DNA of 55,822 nucleotides from a virus, in IMG/VR virus record IMGVR_UViG_3300047095_000877, positions 1 to 55,822 of that record. One strand, 5' to 3'. Shown one piece after another: positions 37,717 through 46,747 of this stretch. Every line of letters starts with the position of its first letter. Within the stretch, counting starts at the first letter, position 1. A program made the translations under genes and the position numbers. The notes beneath the pieces are model-generated. The model had not been told where the DNA came from. It searched no databases and worked only from the letters and a program-made list of their open reading frames with translations.

Positions 37717-39717
37717 TCAGGACAGAGCGCCGGTGCCGTAGCAGAAGGCGCCAGCTTGCTTCACAGCGAAGTCCACATCCTGCAGAGCAATGATGCGAAC
37801 GGTGCCGCTGGTGGCGCCGGCGTAAGGATCCAGGGTCAGATCCAGACCGGACCACAGGCCCATGATCATCTGGTCGAAGGCACCGAAGATGATGTCGTCG
37901 AAGGCCAGCTGGTTGGAGATCACGGCGGGGTAGCCGTTCACTTCGTTGTTCTCGTACACGAAGCCAGCAGCCACAGCAGAGGCAGACTTGGCGGTCGACT
38001 TCAGAGCGCCGCGGGCAGCAGCGTTCATCAGGTAGAACAGCGAGCCGGCGTCGGCGTTGTCCTTGGCCACCTCGGTCTCCATGTCGATCAGCTCGGCGAA
38101 GGTGCCGTAGCCGGTCAGAGCCTTGGTGTTGATGCCAACGGTGTTCACCAGACCGAGGGGCTGGTTGCTGGAGCCGGAGCCGTAGATGCCAGCGCGGTCG
38201 ATCTCAAGAGCGATCACGCGAGCCAGGTCGTTGCGCACCATCTGCTCCACGTCGATGGAGCTCTGGAGCAGCAGGCGGCGGCTGTAATCCACGAAGGCGC
38301 CCACGGTCTTGGGCGACATGGTCACCTGGCCGAGGGTTTCCTGGCTCTCGGTAGGAGCAGAGCCTTCACCGACCCAGTAGGCAGTGGCAGCGCCGGTCTG
38401 CTTGGGGATGGCGATGTTGCCCTGCAGGCCGTTGAGCACGGTGGCGCCCACGTTGGCCAGAGCCAGCTTGTTGCGGAGCAGCTCGATAAACGAACCGGCC
38501 AGCAGGTCGGTGGCAACCAGGTTGCCGCCGGCGGTTGCGGTGCCGACGTTCAGGTCACGACGGAGCACCTCGTTGGGCACCATCAGACCGTTGGCGGGCT
38601 TGCCGTAAGCCTTGGCAGCAGCGTCAGAAACCTCACGCTCGAAAGCGGCGGCTTCGGCGGCCTGCTTGTCGCCAGGGTTGGCGAGATAGTTCAGGGCGCG
38701 CAGGAAGGAGTAGCTGCGGGTCTCCTTCTCGTTCAGGCCGACCTCGGAGGTCGATTCGATGCGGTGCTCCACTTTGGTGCTGCGGGTGTCGATTTTTTCG
38801 AGGAAGGCAGCACGGGCCTCGTCGAGGCTGCGGCCACCGTCAATCAGTTCGCGTGCAAGCTCGGTCATGCCGTGCTTGTCGCCGAGGGCGGTGATGGATG
38901 CGATACGGCTACGCTCGGCCTCGACGGCCTTGGACCGGATCACCTCCACGTCAGGGGTGGTGTTCTCCATGTGAACCTCAGGTTCTTGAGGGGTTGGTGA
39001 TGCGGCGGTGGCCGCAGAGTCGATCGCAAGCGACCGGCCGATTCCGATAGTCGGATCTGCAGGCACACTAACAACCGAAACTTCGTACGGACTCCAACGA
39101 GTGGCTACGAAGTTGTCGCCACGCTCCTCCATCTTGTCGATGGCATAACCAAAGCTGACGCCCCGAAGAACGCCATCCTTGACATCAGCCATCACCTCCT
39201 TGGCGAAGCTGTTGCGGGAGAAGCGGACCTTGACGTAGCCGCGCTTCTTTTCGCCGTCGATCCATGCTCGCTCAACGACGCCCACTACCCGATCAGGGTT
39301 GTGGTTGAAGAGGAGCGGAGCACCGTCATTAAGACGGGCCAGATCAGCGGCGTCACCCTCGTGACTCAGCACTTCGTTTCCGAAGTACCGGGCCACGGGG
39401 TATTCGGAACTGAAGGGAAACTCGAATGAGCGGTCTTCAACTTCGGCAAAAGCAGTGACTTCGGTGCGCTGGTATTTGCCCTCAAGCTTGCGCTCCTCCA
39501 CCTCGGGCATGGCTTCTTCAGCCATTTCTTCTGCCTCAGTTTCTTCCTCGGGGTCTTCGCCCTGCAGGATTTCCATGGTGTCTTCCACCACTTCCATCAT
39601 GTGCTCAGCTACAACCTGAGCCACGGCGTCACCGACGACAGCTACTTGTTCTTCGGTCAGATCAGCTAGTGCGCGATCTTCCACGGGTGTCTGGTTTTGT
39701 TCTTTGAGTTCGTCCAT
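37717..39717 (-). CDS. Prohead protease - major capsid protein fusion (HK97 type)
   Basis: A 666-residue polyprotein. Residues 1-75 are acidic and scaffold-like. Residues about 75-245 are the HK97 prohead protease: LLFNHNPDRVVGVVERAW with the catalytic His and GVLRGVSFGYAI with the Ser. Residues about 290-666 form the HK97-fold capsid protein: NYLANPGDKQAAEAAAFERE as delta domain, then GGNLVATDLLAGSFIELLRN, GQVTMSPKTVGAFVDYSRRL, IYGSGSSNQPLGLVN. The fused order implies self-processing during capsid maturation. It overlaps the portal stop by one base. Confidence 0.92.
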   Translation of the reverse strand: MDELKEQNQTPVEDRALADLTEEQVAVVGDAVAQVVAEHMMEVVEDTMEILQGEDPEEETEAEEMAEEAMPEVEERKLEGKYQRTEVTAFAEVEDRSFEFPFSSEYPVARYFGNEVLSHEGDAADLARLNDGAPLLFNHNPDRVVGVVERAWIDGEKKRGYVKVRFSRNSFAKEVMADVKDGVLRGVSFGYAIDKMEERGDNFVATRWSPYEVSVVSVPADPTIGIGRSLAIDSAATAASPTPQEPEVHMENTTPDVEVIRSKAVEAERSRIASITALGDKHGMTELARELIDGGRSLDEARAAFLEKIDTRSTKVEHRIESTSEVGLNEKETRSYSFLRALNYLANPGDKQAAEAAAFEREVSDAAAKAYGKPANGLMVPNEVLRRDLNVGTATAGGNLVATDLLAGSFIELLRNKLALANVGATVLNGLQGNIAIPKQTGAATAYWVGEGSAPTESQETLGQVTMSPKTVGAFVDYSRRLLLQSSIDVEQMVRNDLARVIALEIDRAGIYGSGSSNQPLGLVNTVGINTKALTGYGTFAELIDMETEVAKDNADAGSLFYLMNAAARGALKSTAKSASAVAAGFVYENNEVNGYPAVISNQLAFDDIIFGAFDQMIMGLWSGLDLTLDPYAGATSGTVRIIALQDVDFAVKQAGAFCYGTGALS

Positions 39718-41333
39718 CAGTTAAGCGGTCCCTCTGGACGCTCAGATTGAACTCCATCTACCTTAGACGCTTTCTTGCGACGCGATCTGGCGGGAGGGCG
39801 GCGGGGAGGCTCTTGCGTGGGGCTCTCCTCCCCGCCTACCGGCTGCTCCTGGGGGGCGAGAGCGGCCGGGTTCATGTCGGCGTCCAGCTGGACACCAAGA
39901 TCAACGGCAGTCTTGCGCTCGCGTGCAATCTGCTGAAGGTTCTCATCCAGATCACCGCCCAACTGAGCGCAGATCTGTGCCTTGGTCATATAGCCCGCCG
40001 CTTCCATCTCGCGGTAAGCCTTGACCTCCTTGAGCGGGTCAACCCAGCTCCAGCCACGCGCCAGCCATTTCGGGCTGTCATAACGATCAGGCCGCAGCTC
40101 GTAGTCGGGCAGCGCCAGCTCGCCGCTCAGCACCGCCACATCCATCCACTCGCGGAAGATCCGCATGTGGAAATTCTCGATCAGGTACTGCTGCACCACC
40201 TTCCAGTGGTCGCGGTCCTCGAGCAGTGACAGCCGGCTGCTGCTGTAGTTGGTCTCGCTGAAATCACGGCTCAGCGTTTCATACGAGCAGCCGAAGCCAG
40301 ATGCGAACCGGCGCGTCTTGGCGCGCACGAAGTCCTCATACTGCGCATCCGGCGACTTCAGATCCGGCACGATCACCGACTGGCCCGGATCGAGATACTT
40401 GAACACGCCAGGCTCAAACTCGCTGATGCGCTGGCCGTTCTCAACATCGTCAGCCTCGAGCTCGCCCTCTGGTGAGGTGACGAAGCCCATCAGCGATGCC
40501 GCGCTGCGAGCACGCACCACTGCAGCCTCTTCGTAGCCGGCCAGCTGGTGCGCATCGGTGATGATCGGCGCGAACCAGGGCACACCGCGGTGCTGCGAGG
40601 GGCGCTCCGGCACGAACAAATGAATCACGTCCTTGGCCGGCAGGAAGACATGCTTCACCGTCGCCTTTTCCGTCGACCCCTGGAACCAGTAGTCGCCCGG
40701 GTGACGTGTCAGAAACGCATACTGCACCGGGCGGCCGTAGCGGTCGATCTCGACCCCCATTCGCCATTCATTGCCCTTGGCGCTCACCGCACCGTTGTAC
40801 TCATCGTCGAGCAGGTCGCTCTCGATGATCTCCAGCGCGATCGGCACCTTGCTGCCACCGAACGGCTTGCGGTGGATCCTGAACAGCACCTCGCCGCTCT
40901 CGGGCAGCGCGCCGGCCGCCAGCCACTCGAACATGTGGAAGCTGCTCTTGCCCGCCACGTCGCAGTGGTCCTTGCGGCACCAGCGCTCCCACTTCGCTTC
41001 AATCAGGCCGTTGATCCGATCGTCGCGCTTGTTGCCGCGCAGGCTCATCACCTGCGACTGCAACTTGACGCCCTGGCCAACCACGTTGATCTGCGTGGTG
41101 CGCTTCGCCTGCCGGGCATACGGGTTGTCCCGCACCATCTGGCGGCTGCGGTCACGCAGCTTGCGCAGGCTGGTCTTGATCTCAGCGTCAGCGCTGGTGC
41201 CATTGCTGATCCAGTCGCTGGTCAGCCGGTTGATGATCGCCCCGGCATAGGTGCGACGCCGGCGTCGCGGCTGCTCTGGCTGCGGCTTGGGCCCAAATCC
41301 AAGGGCCGTCATTACTCGAGTACGGAGTCCCAT
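39717..41333 (-). CDS. Portal protein (lambda gpB family)
   Basis: A 538-residue portal that forms the dodecameric DNA gate at the head vertex. Lambda-type motifs: WISNGTSADAEIKTSLRKLR, VRDNPYARQAKRTTQINVVG, KDVIHLFVPERPSQHRGVPW, FGCSYETLSRDFSETNYSSS. The basic, Pro-rich C-terminus is variable. Its stop overlaps the protease-capsid start, and its start overlaps the end of the gpW-like gene. Confidence 0.93.
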   Translation of the reverse strand: MGLRTRVMTALGFGPKPQPEQPRRRRRTYAGAIINRLTSDWISNGTSADAEIKTSLRKLRDRSRQMVRDNPYARQAKRTTQINVVGQGVKLQSQVMSLRGNKRDDRINGLIEAKWERWCRKDHCDVAGKSSFHMFEWLAAGALPESGEVLFRIHRKPFGGSKVPIALEIIESDLLDDEYNGAVSAKGNEWRMGVEIDRYGRPVQYAFLTRHPGDYWFQGSTEKATVKHVFLPAKDVIHLFVPERPSQHRGVPWFAPIITDAHQLAGYEEAAVVRARSAASLMGFVTSPEGELEADDVENGQRISEFEPGVFKYLDPGQSVIVPDLKSPDAQYEDFVRAKTRRFASGFGCSYETLSRDFSETNYSSSRLSLLEDRDHWKVVQQYLIENFHMRIFREWMDVAVLSGELALPDYELRPDRYDSPKWLARGWSWVDPLKEVKAYREMEAAGYMTKAQICAQLGGDLDENLQQIARERKTAVDLGVQLDADMNPAALAPQEQPVGGEESPTQEPPRRPPARSRRKKASKVDGVQSERPEGPLN

Positions 41334-41953
41334 CAGCGGCCACCAAAGCGGACAAACATGTTGTGGGGGTTGCCCAGCCCATTGGCGATCATCGCCGCCT
41401 TGTTCTCACGGGCAACCACGGCCTTGAGCCGTGACTCAAGCGCCAGCAGCTCAGCCAGGTCGTAGCGCTTCAGGTTGCGCGTCCCGATCCGGTACTCCTG
41501 CACCGCACCGCCGCTCATCAACGAGCGGATCGCCGCCTGCACCGCGTCGAGATCCTTCTGCGCCTGCGACCGGCCATCAAATGCGCTCGGCTGACCGGCG
41601 TAAGCCAGGTTCGCCTCAACCGTCAGCGACCCGCTGCCCAGCGTCGTCTTGGCGCCGCCCGCATTGGCGGTCGCCACCGCCTGGAAATACCAGTCATCCG
41701 CAACGAAGCCCGCAGTTGTTGCTGCCGGGATCGTGAACGTCCAGCCGCTGCCAGCCGGCGTGCCCACCACCGTCACGCCAGCCACTGTGGCGCCCTGGTG
41801 GTTGTGATTCGTGCGCAGGTAATAGGTCAGGCTGTGGTTGCTCCCGTCGATCGGTGCGCCAAACACATCGACCGTGGCCTCATCGCGCCACACGACCGTG
41901 TCACCTGCCCGGATTTTGGAAGGAATCTTCACGGCCTCACCACTGGCGGACAA
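41333..41953 (-). CDS. gpW-like head-joining protein with Ig-like domain
   Basis: A 206-residue protein. Residues 1-125 look like a beta sandwich (KIPSKIRAGDTVVWRDEATV, then TVVGTPAGSGWTFTIPAAT). Residues 140-206 are a gpW-like helical hairpin (LDAVQAAIRSLMSGGAVQEY, RIGTRNLKRYDLAELLALES). In lambda, gpW lies between terminase and portal, as here. The added beta domain is unlike lambda gpW. Confidence 0.72.
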   Translation of the reverse strand: MSASGEAVKIPSKIRAGDTVVWRDEATVDVFGAPIDGSNHSLTYYLRTNHNHQGATVAGVTVVGTPAGSGWTFTIPAATTAGFVADDWYFQAVATANAGGAKTTLGSGSLTVEANLAYAGQPSAFDGRSQAQKDLDAVQAAIRSLMSGGAVQEYRIGTRNLKRYDLAELLALESRLKAVVARENKAAMIANGLGNPHNMFVRFGGR

Positions 41954-43790
41954 AACTCCGTTTCGGAGCCTTGTTCGATCTTAGCGGCGCCTTTCGCTCC
42001 CTTTCTACGGGCTTTTCGAGCCGTTTCTCCAGCTGATCCCAGATTGTTCTGCGGTCGTACCGCTGGTACAGCCGATTTAATCCTGCATACGCATAAACAA
42101 GCTCGTCCAACGCTTCATTGCGCTGGCTTGATTTCTTTACCCATACCCTTTCGGGGTAACCGCGAACGAACCTTGTGATCTGCTTTTCTGCAGTCAGTTC
42201 CTCGAAATACTCCTTCCCAGCCTCTGCATAGAAGTGCAAGTAGCCCGGCCCGGGCTCGTTGTGCTTCAGCCGGCCAAACAGCAGGCTCTTCACCGTGTCG
42301 GATCCGACCGGATACACCTCAGCGCCTTTCTTCAACGCACGACCCTTGTGGTTCAAGTCCACCTTCGATGGCTTGCCGATCGGTGGCTTGCCCTTCTGGC
42401 TCTGACCCTTGATCGCGATCACGCCCATGTTCTGGCGCTCCCTCGCGTATTGGTAGACCTCCATTGTGTGGTGGCCGCCGGAGTCGATGCAGACCACATC
42501 CGGCCTGATCTCGGCGCCGAGCGCATGCTTGAACGGCTTCAGCAGGATCTCATCCAGCTGCTTCCATGGCTCCGGCCGGCTCGGGTCGCCGTGGATCACC
42601 TGGCGATCAATCAGCCAGCCTTCTTCCTCGCGGCCCCACGCCCAGATCGACAAGCTCAACCTGTTGTCCTGCACGTCGCAGCCGATTGTCACCGCCGACG
42701 CTTCGGCCGGGATCATCTGGCTTTCGTAGAACTCCGCACGCTCCAGCAGGCTGTCAGCACCCACCTTCGCCGCGTAATCGTCCTCCCAGCTTTCGCCCAG
42801 CACGGTGTTGACGAACGTCTTCAGCGCCTCAGGGTCAGATTTCGCCTCGAGAAACTCATCACGCAGGTTGTCCCAGCTCGCGTTTGGTGAGTAGCTGTAG
42901 GCCGCCCAGATGTGGAAGCTGGCGTGCTTGCCGTTGCCCGGTGCCGTCGCTCGCCACTGGCCACGCTCCACCATCCAGCGCTTCTTTGCGTGCGGGATCA
43001 GCACGCCGCAGCTCTCGCAGACGTAATGCACCGGCGACAGCTGGTCGTCCCAGCGCATGTTTGCCCACTTCAGATATTGCATGTGCCCGCAATCGGGGCA
43101 GGGCACGAAATAGCGCCGCTGGTCGCCCTGGCTGAACAGCCGCTCGATCCGGCTGGCATCCTTCAGGGTCGGTGTCGACCCGGCCACGATCTTGCGGTTC
43201 CAGTAATACTCCGTCCGCCTGATGCCGAGCTTGATCTGGTCGCCCTCGGGGCCGGCACTCGGTGGGTAGCCGTCGGTCTCGTCGAACATCACGATCCGCC
43301 TGCTCACACGGCGGAAGCCCCGCGGCGAGTTGGCGCCCACCAGGCCAAGCGTTCCGCCCGGGTACTGCTTCTGCAGGATCGTGTTGGCGCCGTCCTTCGC
43401 CTTGCTGTCGCTGACCAGCCCTTTCAGCACCGGCACATCGCGCAGCATCGGCGCGATCTCTTCTTTCGAGTAGCCCTGCGCGTCCTCGATCGTCGGCTGC
43501 ACCAGCATCATCGGGCACGGATCCTGGTGGATGTGAAACGCGATGCAGGCGTTGAGACACTTGGTGTATCCCACCCGGGCGCTTTTCATCACCGAGATCT
43601 GCTCGATCGTCGGATCGGTGATCGCGTTCATGATGCCCTTTTGGTAGGGCAGCGTGTGCCAGCGGCCGGCTTCAGCGCTGCTTTCGGCCGACAGGTAGAA
43701 ATACCGATCCGCCCACTCGCTCAGCGTCAGCTTCTCCGGTGGCTTCCACGCCTGCAGCGCTGCCTTCGCGATGTCGTTGATGTCAGCCAT
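41937..43790 (-). CDS. terL: Terminase large subunit (lambda gpA family)
   Basis: A 617-residue packaging ATPase and nuclease. QISVMKSARVGYTKCL is the lambda-type Walker A, RRIVMFDETDGYP holds Walker B, and PDVVCIDSGGHHTMEVYQYA the RNase-H-like nuclease region. A zinc-ribbon-like CPDCGHMQ, then CESCGVL, lies near residues 235-265. The N-terminal LTLSEWADRYFYLSAESSAE is a GpA hallmark. It overlaps the small subunit gene by 8 nt. Confidence 0.96.
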   Translation of the reverse strand: MADINDIAKAALQAWKPPEKLTLSEWADRYFYLSAESSAEAGRWHTLPYQKGIMNAITDPTIEQISVMKSARVGYTKCLNACIAFHIHQDPCPMMLVQPTIEDAQGYSKEEIAPMLRDVPVLKGLVSDSKAKDGANTILQKQYPGGTLGLVGANSPRGFRRVSRRIVMFDETDGYPPSAGPEGDQIKLGIRRTEYYWNRKIVAGSTPTLKDASRIERLFSQGDQRRYFVPCPDCGHMQYLKWANMRWDDQLSPVHYVCESCGVLIPHAKKRWMVERGQWRATAPGNGKHASFHIWAAYSYSPNASWDNLRDEFLEAKSDPEALKTFVNTVLGESWEDDYAAKVGADSLLERAEFYESQMIPAEASAVTIGCDVQDNRLSLSIWAWGREEEGWLIDRQVIHGDPSRPEPWKQLDEILLKPFKHALGAEIRPDVVCIDSGGHHTMEVYQYARERQNMGVIAIKGQSQKGKPPIGKPSKVDLNHKGRALKKGAEVYPVGSDTVKSLLFGRLKHNEPGPGYLHFYAEAGKEYFEELTAEKQITRFVRGYPERVWVKKSSQRNEALDELVYAYAGLNRLYQRYDRRTIWDQLEKRLEKPVERERKAPLRSNKAPKRSFVRQW

Positions 43791-44319
43791 CGCTCGCCAG
43801 CTCCTCGAGCGCCTCGCGCACGATGTCTTCCAAGATCGCGATCTGGTCCTGGGTCAGGTCTGGGATCCGCTGCTTTGCCTTGCTGGCGATGCCCAGCACC
43901 TTGGTGCGGCTGATCGTGATCACCTCAACCCACTTGGCTTCCACCTCGGACGCCCGCACCAGCAGTCCTTCCTTCTCCTTGCGCTCCAGCTCGAGCAGCT
44001 CGGCCTTCAGGTACTCGGTGCGTGCCCGGCTTTCGTTGTATTCGGGGACAATGTCCCCAGGTTCGGGTTCGGTGAGTGATCGGTCTCGTTTGGGTCGCTC
44101 TGGAGGAAAGGCAGTCTCGCCCATCGGTGGCTTGGGGCCGACGCCGATTTTGGCCATGGTGTTGGCGAACCAGTCCTCGCGCAGCGTCTCGGACTTGATC
44201 AGCTCCTTGCCATCAGAGGTCCGCACGACCGGTAGCCGGCCCTGCTTGATCGCCTTGTAGACCGCCGTGCGGGACACGCCCAGCGCGTCGGCCGCCTCTG
44301 ACTTGCTGATGAGCGGCAC
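43783..44319 (-). CDS. terS: Terminase small subunit (Nu1-like)
   Basis: A 178-residue protein that recognises the packaging site. LISKSEAADALGVSRTAVYK is the N-terminal winged HTH, and a charged coiled coil follows (EYLKAELLELERKEKEGLLV). The C-terminus interacts with TerL in this family. The start used is the GTG at 44319; no good Shine-Dalgarno is seen. The non-coding DNA directly upstream is where a cos-type site would be expected. Confidence 0.87.
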   Translation of the reverse strand: MPLISKSEAADALGVSRTAVYKAIKQGRLPVVRTSDGKELIKSETLREDWFANTMAKIGVGPKPPMGETAFPPERPKRDRSLTEPEPGDIVPEYNESRARTEYLKAELLELERKEKEGLLVRASEVEAKWVEVITISRTKVLGIASKAKQRIPDLTQDQIAILEDIVREALEELASDG

Positions 44320-44517
44320 GGGATGCCGTTGATGTGAACCGATGTTACAGGTTTACAGTCTTGGTTGACACTATCCCCAAAACGCTGTCCTGGAGGGTAG
44401 TCTGGTCGGTTGCCTCGTTGACGGGGAAAGGGGGGTCTTTGCGTGAGACAGGCTGGACTCAAACCAAGTTGCGGAGCTGATGCCTAGATCAATATCGAGA
44501 TTCGAATTCACCCCCGC
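44320..44517. other. Non-coding gap upstream of terS, possible cos region
   Basis: About 200 bp with no supported gene between terS and the palindrome array. It contains TTGACAC near 44363, with no good -10 partner on the plus strand. In lambda, cos lies just before nu1, so this is the likely place for a packaging site. I see no repeat that would mark one. Confidence 0.3.
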
Positions 44518-44711
44518 TGAGAATCATTCTCAAGGACCCATTGAGAATCAATAACACTTGCAATTGAGAATCAATAAGCCAGGGCGGTGAGAATGAGAAT
44601 CATTCTCAATACCCACGGCCCTGAGAATGAGAATCATTCTCACCATTCGGCGGGCTTACAAGAATGAGAATCATTCTCACCCTGTTGCCGCTGGAATGAG
44701 AATCATTCTCA
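44518..44711. repeat. Left array of Fur/Zur-box-like palindromes
   Basis: Five perfect 7-1-7 palindromes TGAGAATCATTCTCA start at 44518, 44594, 44628, 44665 and 44697. Half-sites TGAGAATCAAT start at 44542 and 44565. The last four carry an extra GAAT or GAGAAT on the left, giving GAGAATGAGAATCATTCTC in two of them. That is the hexamer-hexamer-x-inverse hexamer plan of the E. coli Fur box (GATAATGATAATCATTATC) with three changes. Spacing is mostly 23-37 bp. A mirror array occurs at 48161-48396. Confidence 0.9.
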
Positions 44712-44776
44712 CCGTAGGAGTAGTACAAAACTACTCATTAAGAATTGTTACAATCTCGCCCGATCGCGCCAGTATT

Positions 44777-44785
44777 TGCTATACT
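44777..44785 (+). promoter_or_regulatory. Extended -10 promoter
   Basis: TGCTATACT at 44777-44785 is an extended -10 element (TGn-TATACT) 45 bp before the ATG of the 49-residue gene. The palindrome ATTGTTACAAT (44744-44754) lies upstream in the -35 zone, and the Fur-like array ends at 44711. A regulated promoter is likely. Confidence 0.5.
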
Positions 44786-44830
44786 AATGGTGTGGGCAGT
44801 TCTGCTCACTTTCTCATCGCACCTTGAAAC

Positions 44831-44980
44831 ATGCAATCTATTGCAGACCTGTTCGCCGCTCGATTGGAAGAACTGCGCCGCATCGATGAAGAATCGAACC
44901 GCCGGACGCAAGATCTACTCAAACGGACGCGAGCATTAATTAAGGAGATCGAGGCAATTGATCTCGAGACTGAATACTGA
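44831..44980 (+). CDS. Small coiled-coil protein downstream of the left palindrome array
   Basis: A 49-residue, charged, helical protein (QSIADLFAARLEELRRIDEE, then SNRRTQDLLKRTRALIKEIE) that reads as one coiled coil. It has its own promoter (44777-44785) and a strong terminator (44984-45009), so it is a self-contained unit. No HTH is present. It may be the partner of the palindrome arrays, as an oligomerising adaptor, but that is inference only. Confidence 0.6.
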   Translation: MQSIADLFAARLEELRRIDEESNRRTQDLLKRTRALIKEIEAIDLETEY

Positions 44981-44983
44981 AAC

Positions 44984-45009
44984 GGGGGCCAATCGGCCCC
45001 CTTTTTTTT
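44984..45009 (+). terminator. Rho-independent terminator (rightward)
   Basis: GGGGGCC (44984-44990), loop AATC, GGCCCCC (44995-45001), then eight T. It begins 4 nt after the stop of the 49-residue gene. Confidence 0.92.
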
Positions 45010-45023
45010 GTACAAACTAGAAA

Positions 45024-45042
45024 GCCCGCCGAACTGGCGGGC
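45024..45042 (-). terminator. Rho-independent terminator (leftward)
   Basis: On the minus strand GCCCGCC, a 5-nt loop, GGCGGGC, then TTTCTAGTTTGT. It closes the island operon that ends with the Gp88-like gene at 45067. Back to back with the rightward terminator at 44984. Confidence 0.8.
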
Positions 45043-45066
45043 CGGTCGATCGATCGTGCGGGCGGA

Positions 45067-46134
45067 TCACGCGGGCATCAGCTGAACGATCCCGTCGGCT
45101 AGGCGAACGATCGGCGCGTTCGGCAGGATGAATCCGGCGAGCTCGGGATCTGCGCCGCGGGATCGCTTAGCCCTCAGGATCACAGCCACGCCCGCGGGAT
45201 CCTGCCACCGGTGATCCGTAGCGTCGCCGTCGACGGTCTGCAGCGCCAGGGTCTGGCCGCCGTGGCTGATCAGCACACGGGCCGGGATCGGCGCCCCCTT
45301 AGGTAGGTCGATCGGAACGGCTAGGCGGAACCCGGCGAGGGCGGCGGCGATGGCGTCGGCGGCGGCCGTCGGGCGATCGCCGGCCAGGCTGGCGGTCACG
45401 TCCCATCCGGCGTCGCGCTGAGCGATCAGACCGAGCGGGCCGCCGGTAGGCGCTTTGCTGTATTCGTACAACTCGATCGATCCGTCGGCCGTGGCCGGTG
45501 ACAGGAGCTCGGCCAGAGTCCGGCGCTCGCCGTTCGCGATCAGCAGACCGAACCGGCGCCGGATCGCGATCGCTTCAGGCAGGCTCACAGTCAACCGCCG
45601 GACGTGCCACGGTTGATCGTCGGTGCCGCGCAGCCTGACGGCGAGGGGCAGACCGTCGGCCTGGGCGCGGGCCCATTGGCGGGCGATCGCCCAGAGCATG
45701 GCCCGGCCGTACAGGGCGGGGTCGGCGATCATTGCCAGAGTCCGGCGGCCACGGGCGGCGGCCACGGCCGGTGACAGGCCGCCGTGGCCGGCCCACGCTA
45801 GGCAGGCCGACGCACAGCCTTCTGTGGCCCACGGGCAGGCATTGAACACCGACGCGGCGGCCGTCATTCCCTCGCGATCGGCGAGGGCGGCCAGGGCGGC
45901 TAGGTGCCCGCGTGGGGCCACCGTCGACCGGTTCGCGGGATCGATCGCGGCGGCCAAGGCGCGGCCTGGCAGGCCGTGATGGATCACGGCGCGGGCGATC
46001 TCAGAGCCCTTGCCTAGTTTCGGGTTGGAATCGGTGAGCACGTCGGCCAGGGTCAGGCCGAACCGGGAGAGATGGGCGGCCACGTCGGCGGGCAGGGCGA
46101 CGCGGGCGTTCGAACGGATCAGAGCAGCAGGCAT
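45067..46134 (-). CDS. Gp88-family protein
   Basis: A 355-residue member of the mycobacteriophage Gp88-like family. It has the family pattern: a TDSNPKLGKGSEIARAVIHH start, the Cys cluster FNACPWATEGCASACLAWAG at about residues 97-116, then VRLRGTDDQPWHVRR, ELYEYSKAP, and DGDATDHRWQDPAGVAVILR. No biochemical function is established for the family as far as I know. The Cys cluster suggests metal or an iron-sulphur centre. It is the last gene of the GC-rich island and carries the shared leader just before its ATG. Confidence 0.8.
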   Translation of the reverse strand: MPAALIRSNARVALPADVAAHLSRFGLTLADVLTDSNPKLGKGSEIARAVIHHGLPGRALAAAIDPANRSTVAPRGHLAALAALADREGMTAAASVFNACPWATEGCASACLAWAGHGGLSPAVAAARGRRTLAMIADPALYGRAMLWAIARQWARAQADGLPLAVRLRGTDDQPWHVRRLTVSLPEAIAIRRRFGLLIANGERRTLAELLSPATADGSIELYEYSKAPTGGPLGLIAQRDAGWDVTASLAGDRPTAAADAIAAALAGFRLAVPIDLPKGAPIPARVLISHGGQTLALQTVDGDATDHRWQDPAGVAVILRAKRSRGADPELAGFILPNAPIVRLADGIVQLMPA

Positions 46135-46153
46135 GGTGTTAGGTGCGGGGTGA

Positions 46154-46717
46154 TCAGATCAGGCGGAGAATCGCCAGCCAGGAATCGGGCGCGTCCGGCT
46201 CAACAGTTCGGCCGTCGGGCGTTTCACAGCAGGAATCCAGAGTCCAGAGATCGAGCTCGCCGTCGGTAGGCGCCGGCCAGAATTTGCCGCGCCACCAGAT
46301 CCGGCGAACGCCGCCGGCCTGATCGATCGGCAGACCGGCGCGGGCGGCGAGCTCGCAAGCGGTCTCGGTGGAATCATCGGCGGCGGGCGCCGGGGCGCGC
46401 CATGGCGCGTTGATCGACGCCACTAGGTCGGCCCATTGGCGAGCAAACGGCCAGGCGCGGGCGTCGGCCGGATCGATCAGCGCGAACCGGTGATCCCATT
46501 GGCGGGCGATCTCAGCGGCGCGCCGCTTGCTACAGAGAAGGGTCCCGGCGCTAAGGCCGGACTCCCTATGGGTGATCACCCATTGCCCCCGGCAGACCGG
46601 GAAGCGGCGGGCCGAATCGCAGGGCGGCGTGAGGGCGACCCATTGGCCCATCCAATGGGCGGGCGCCATAGCGTCGCCGGCCTTGGTGGCAACGCGGCAA
46701 AGGTGAGGGGTTGGCAT
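46154..46717 (-). CDS. Island protein, unknown
   Basis: A 187-residue protein rich in Ala, Arg, Trp and Cys. The N-terminal third has PPCDSARRFPVCRGQWVITH and LLCSKRRAAEIARQWDHRFA; the C-terminal part has RRIWWRGKFWPAPTDGE and SWLAILRLI. Cys are scattered (about nine), possibly metal-binding. I do not recognise a family. The 19-nt leader abuts its ATG, and it lies 19 nt upstream of the Gp88-like gene. Confidence 0.62.
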   Translation of the reverse strand: MPTPHLCRVATKAGDAMAPAHWMGQWVALTPPCDSARRFPVCRGQWVITHRESGLSAGTLLCSKRRAAEIARQWDHRFALIDPADARAWPFARQWADLVASINAPWRAPAPAADDSTETACELAARAGLPIDQAGGVRRIWWRGKFWPAPTDGELDLWTLDSCCETPDGRTVEPDAPDSWLAILRLI

Positions 46718-46747
46718 GGTGCTAGGTGCGATGGGAAGGGCGGCTGA

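Noticed and set aside
37636-39000. A long plus-strand ORF (454 codons) opposite the capsid gene
   Set aside because: It is an antisense shadow of the GC-rich capsid-protease frame; the minus-strand protein has clear HK97 protease and capsid motifs.
44360-44395. TTGACAC before the left array as a promoter
   Set aside because: No matching -10 box lies 16-18 bp downstream.
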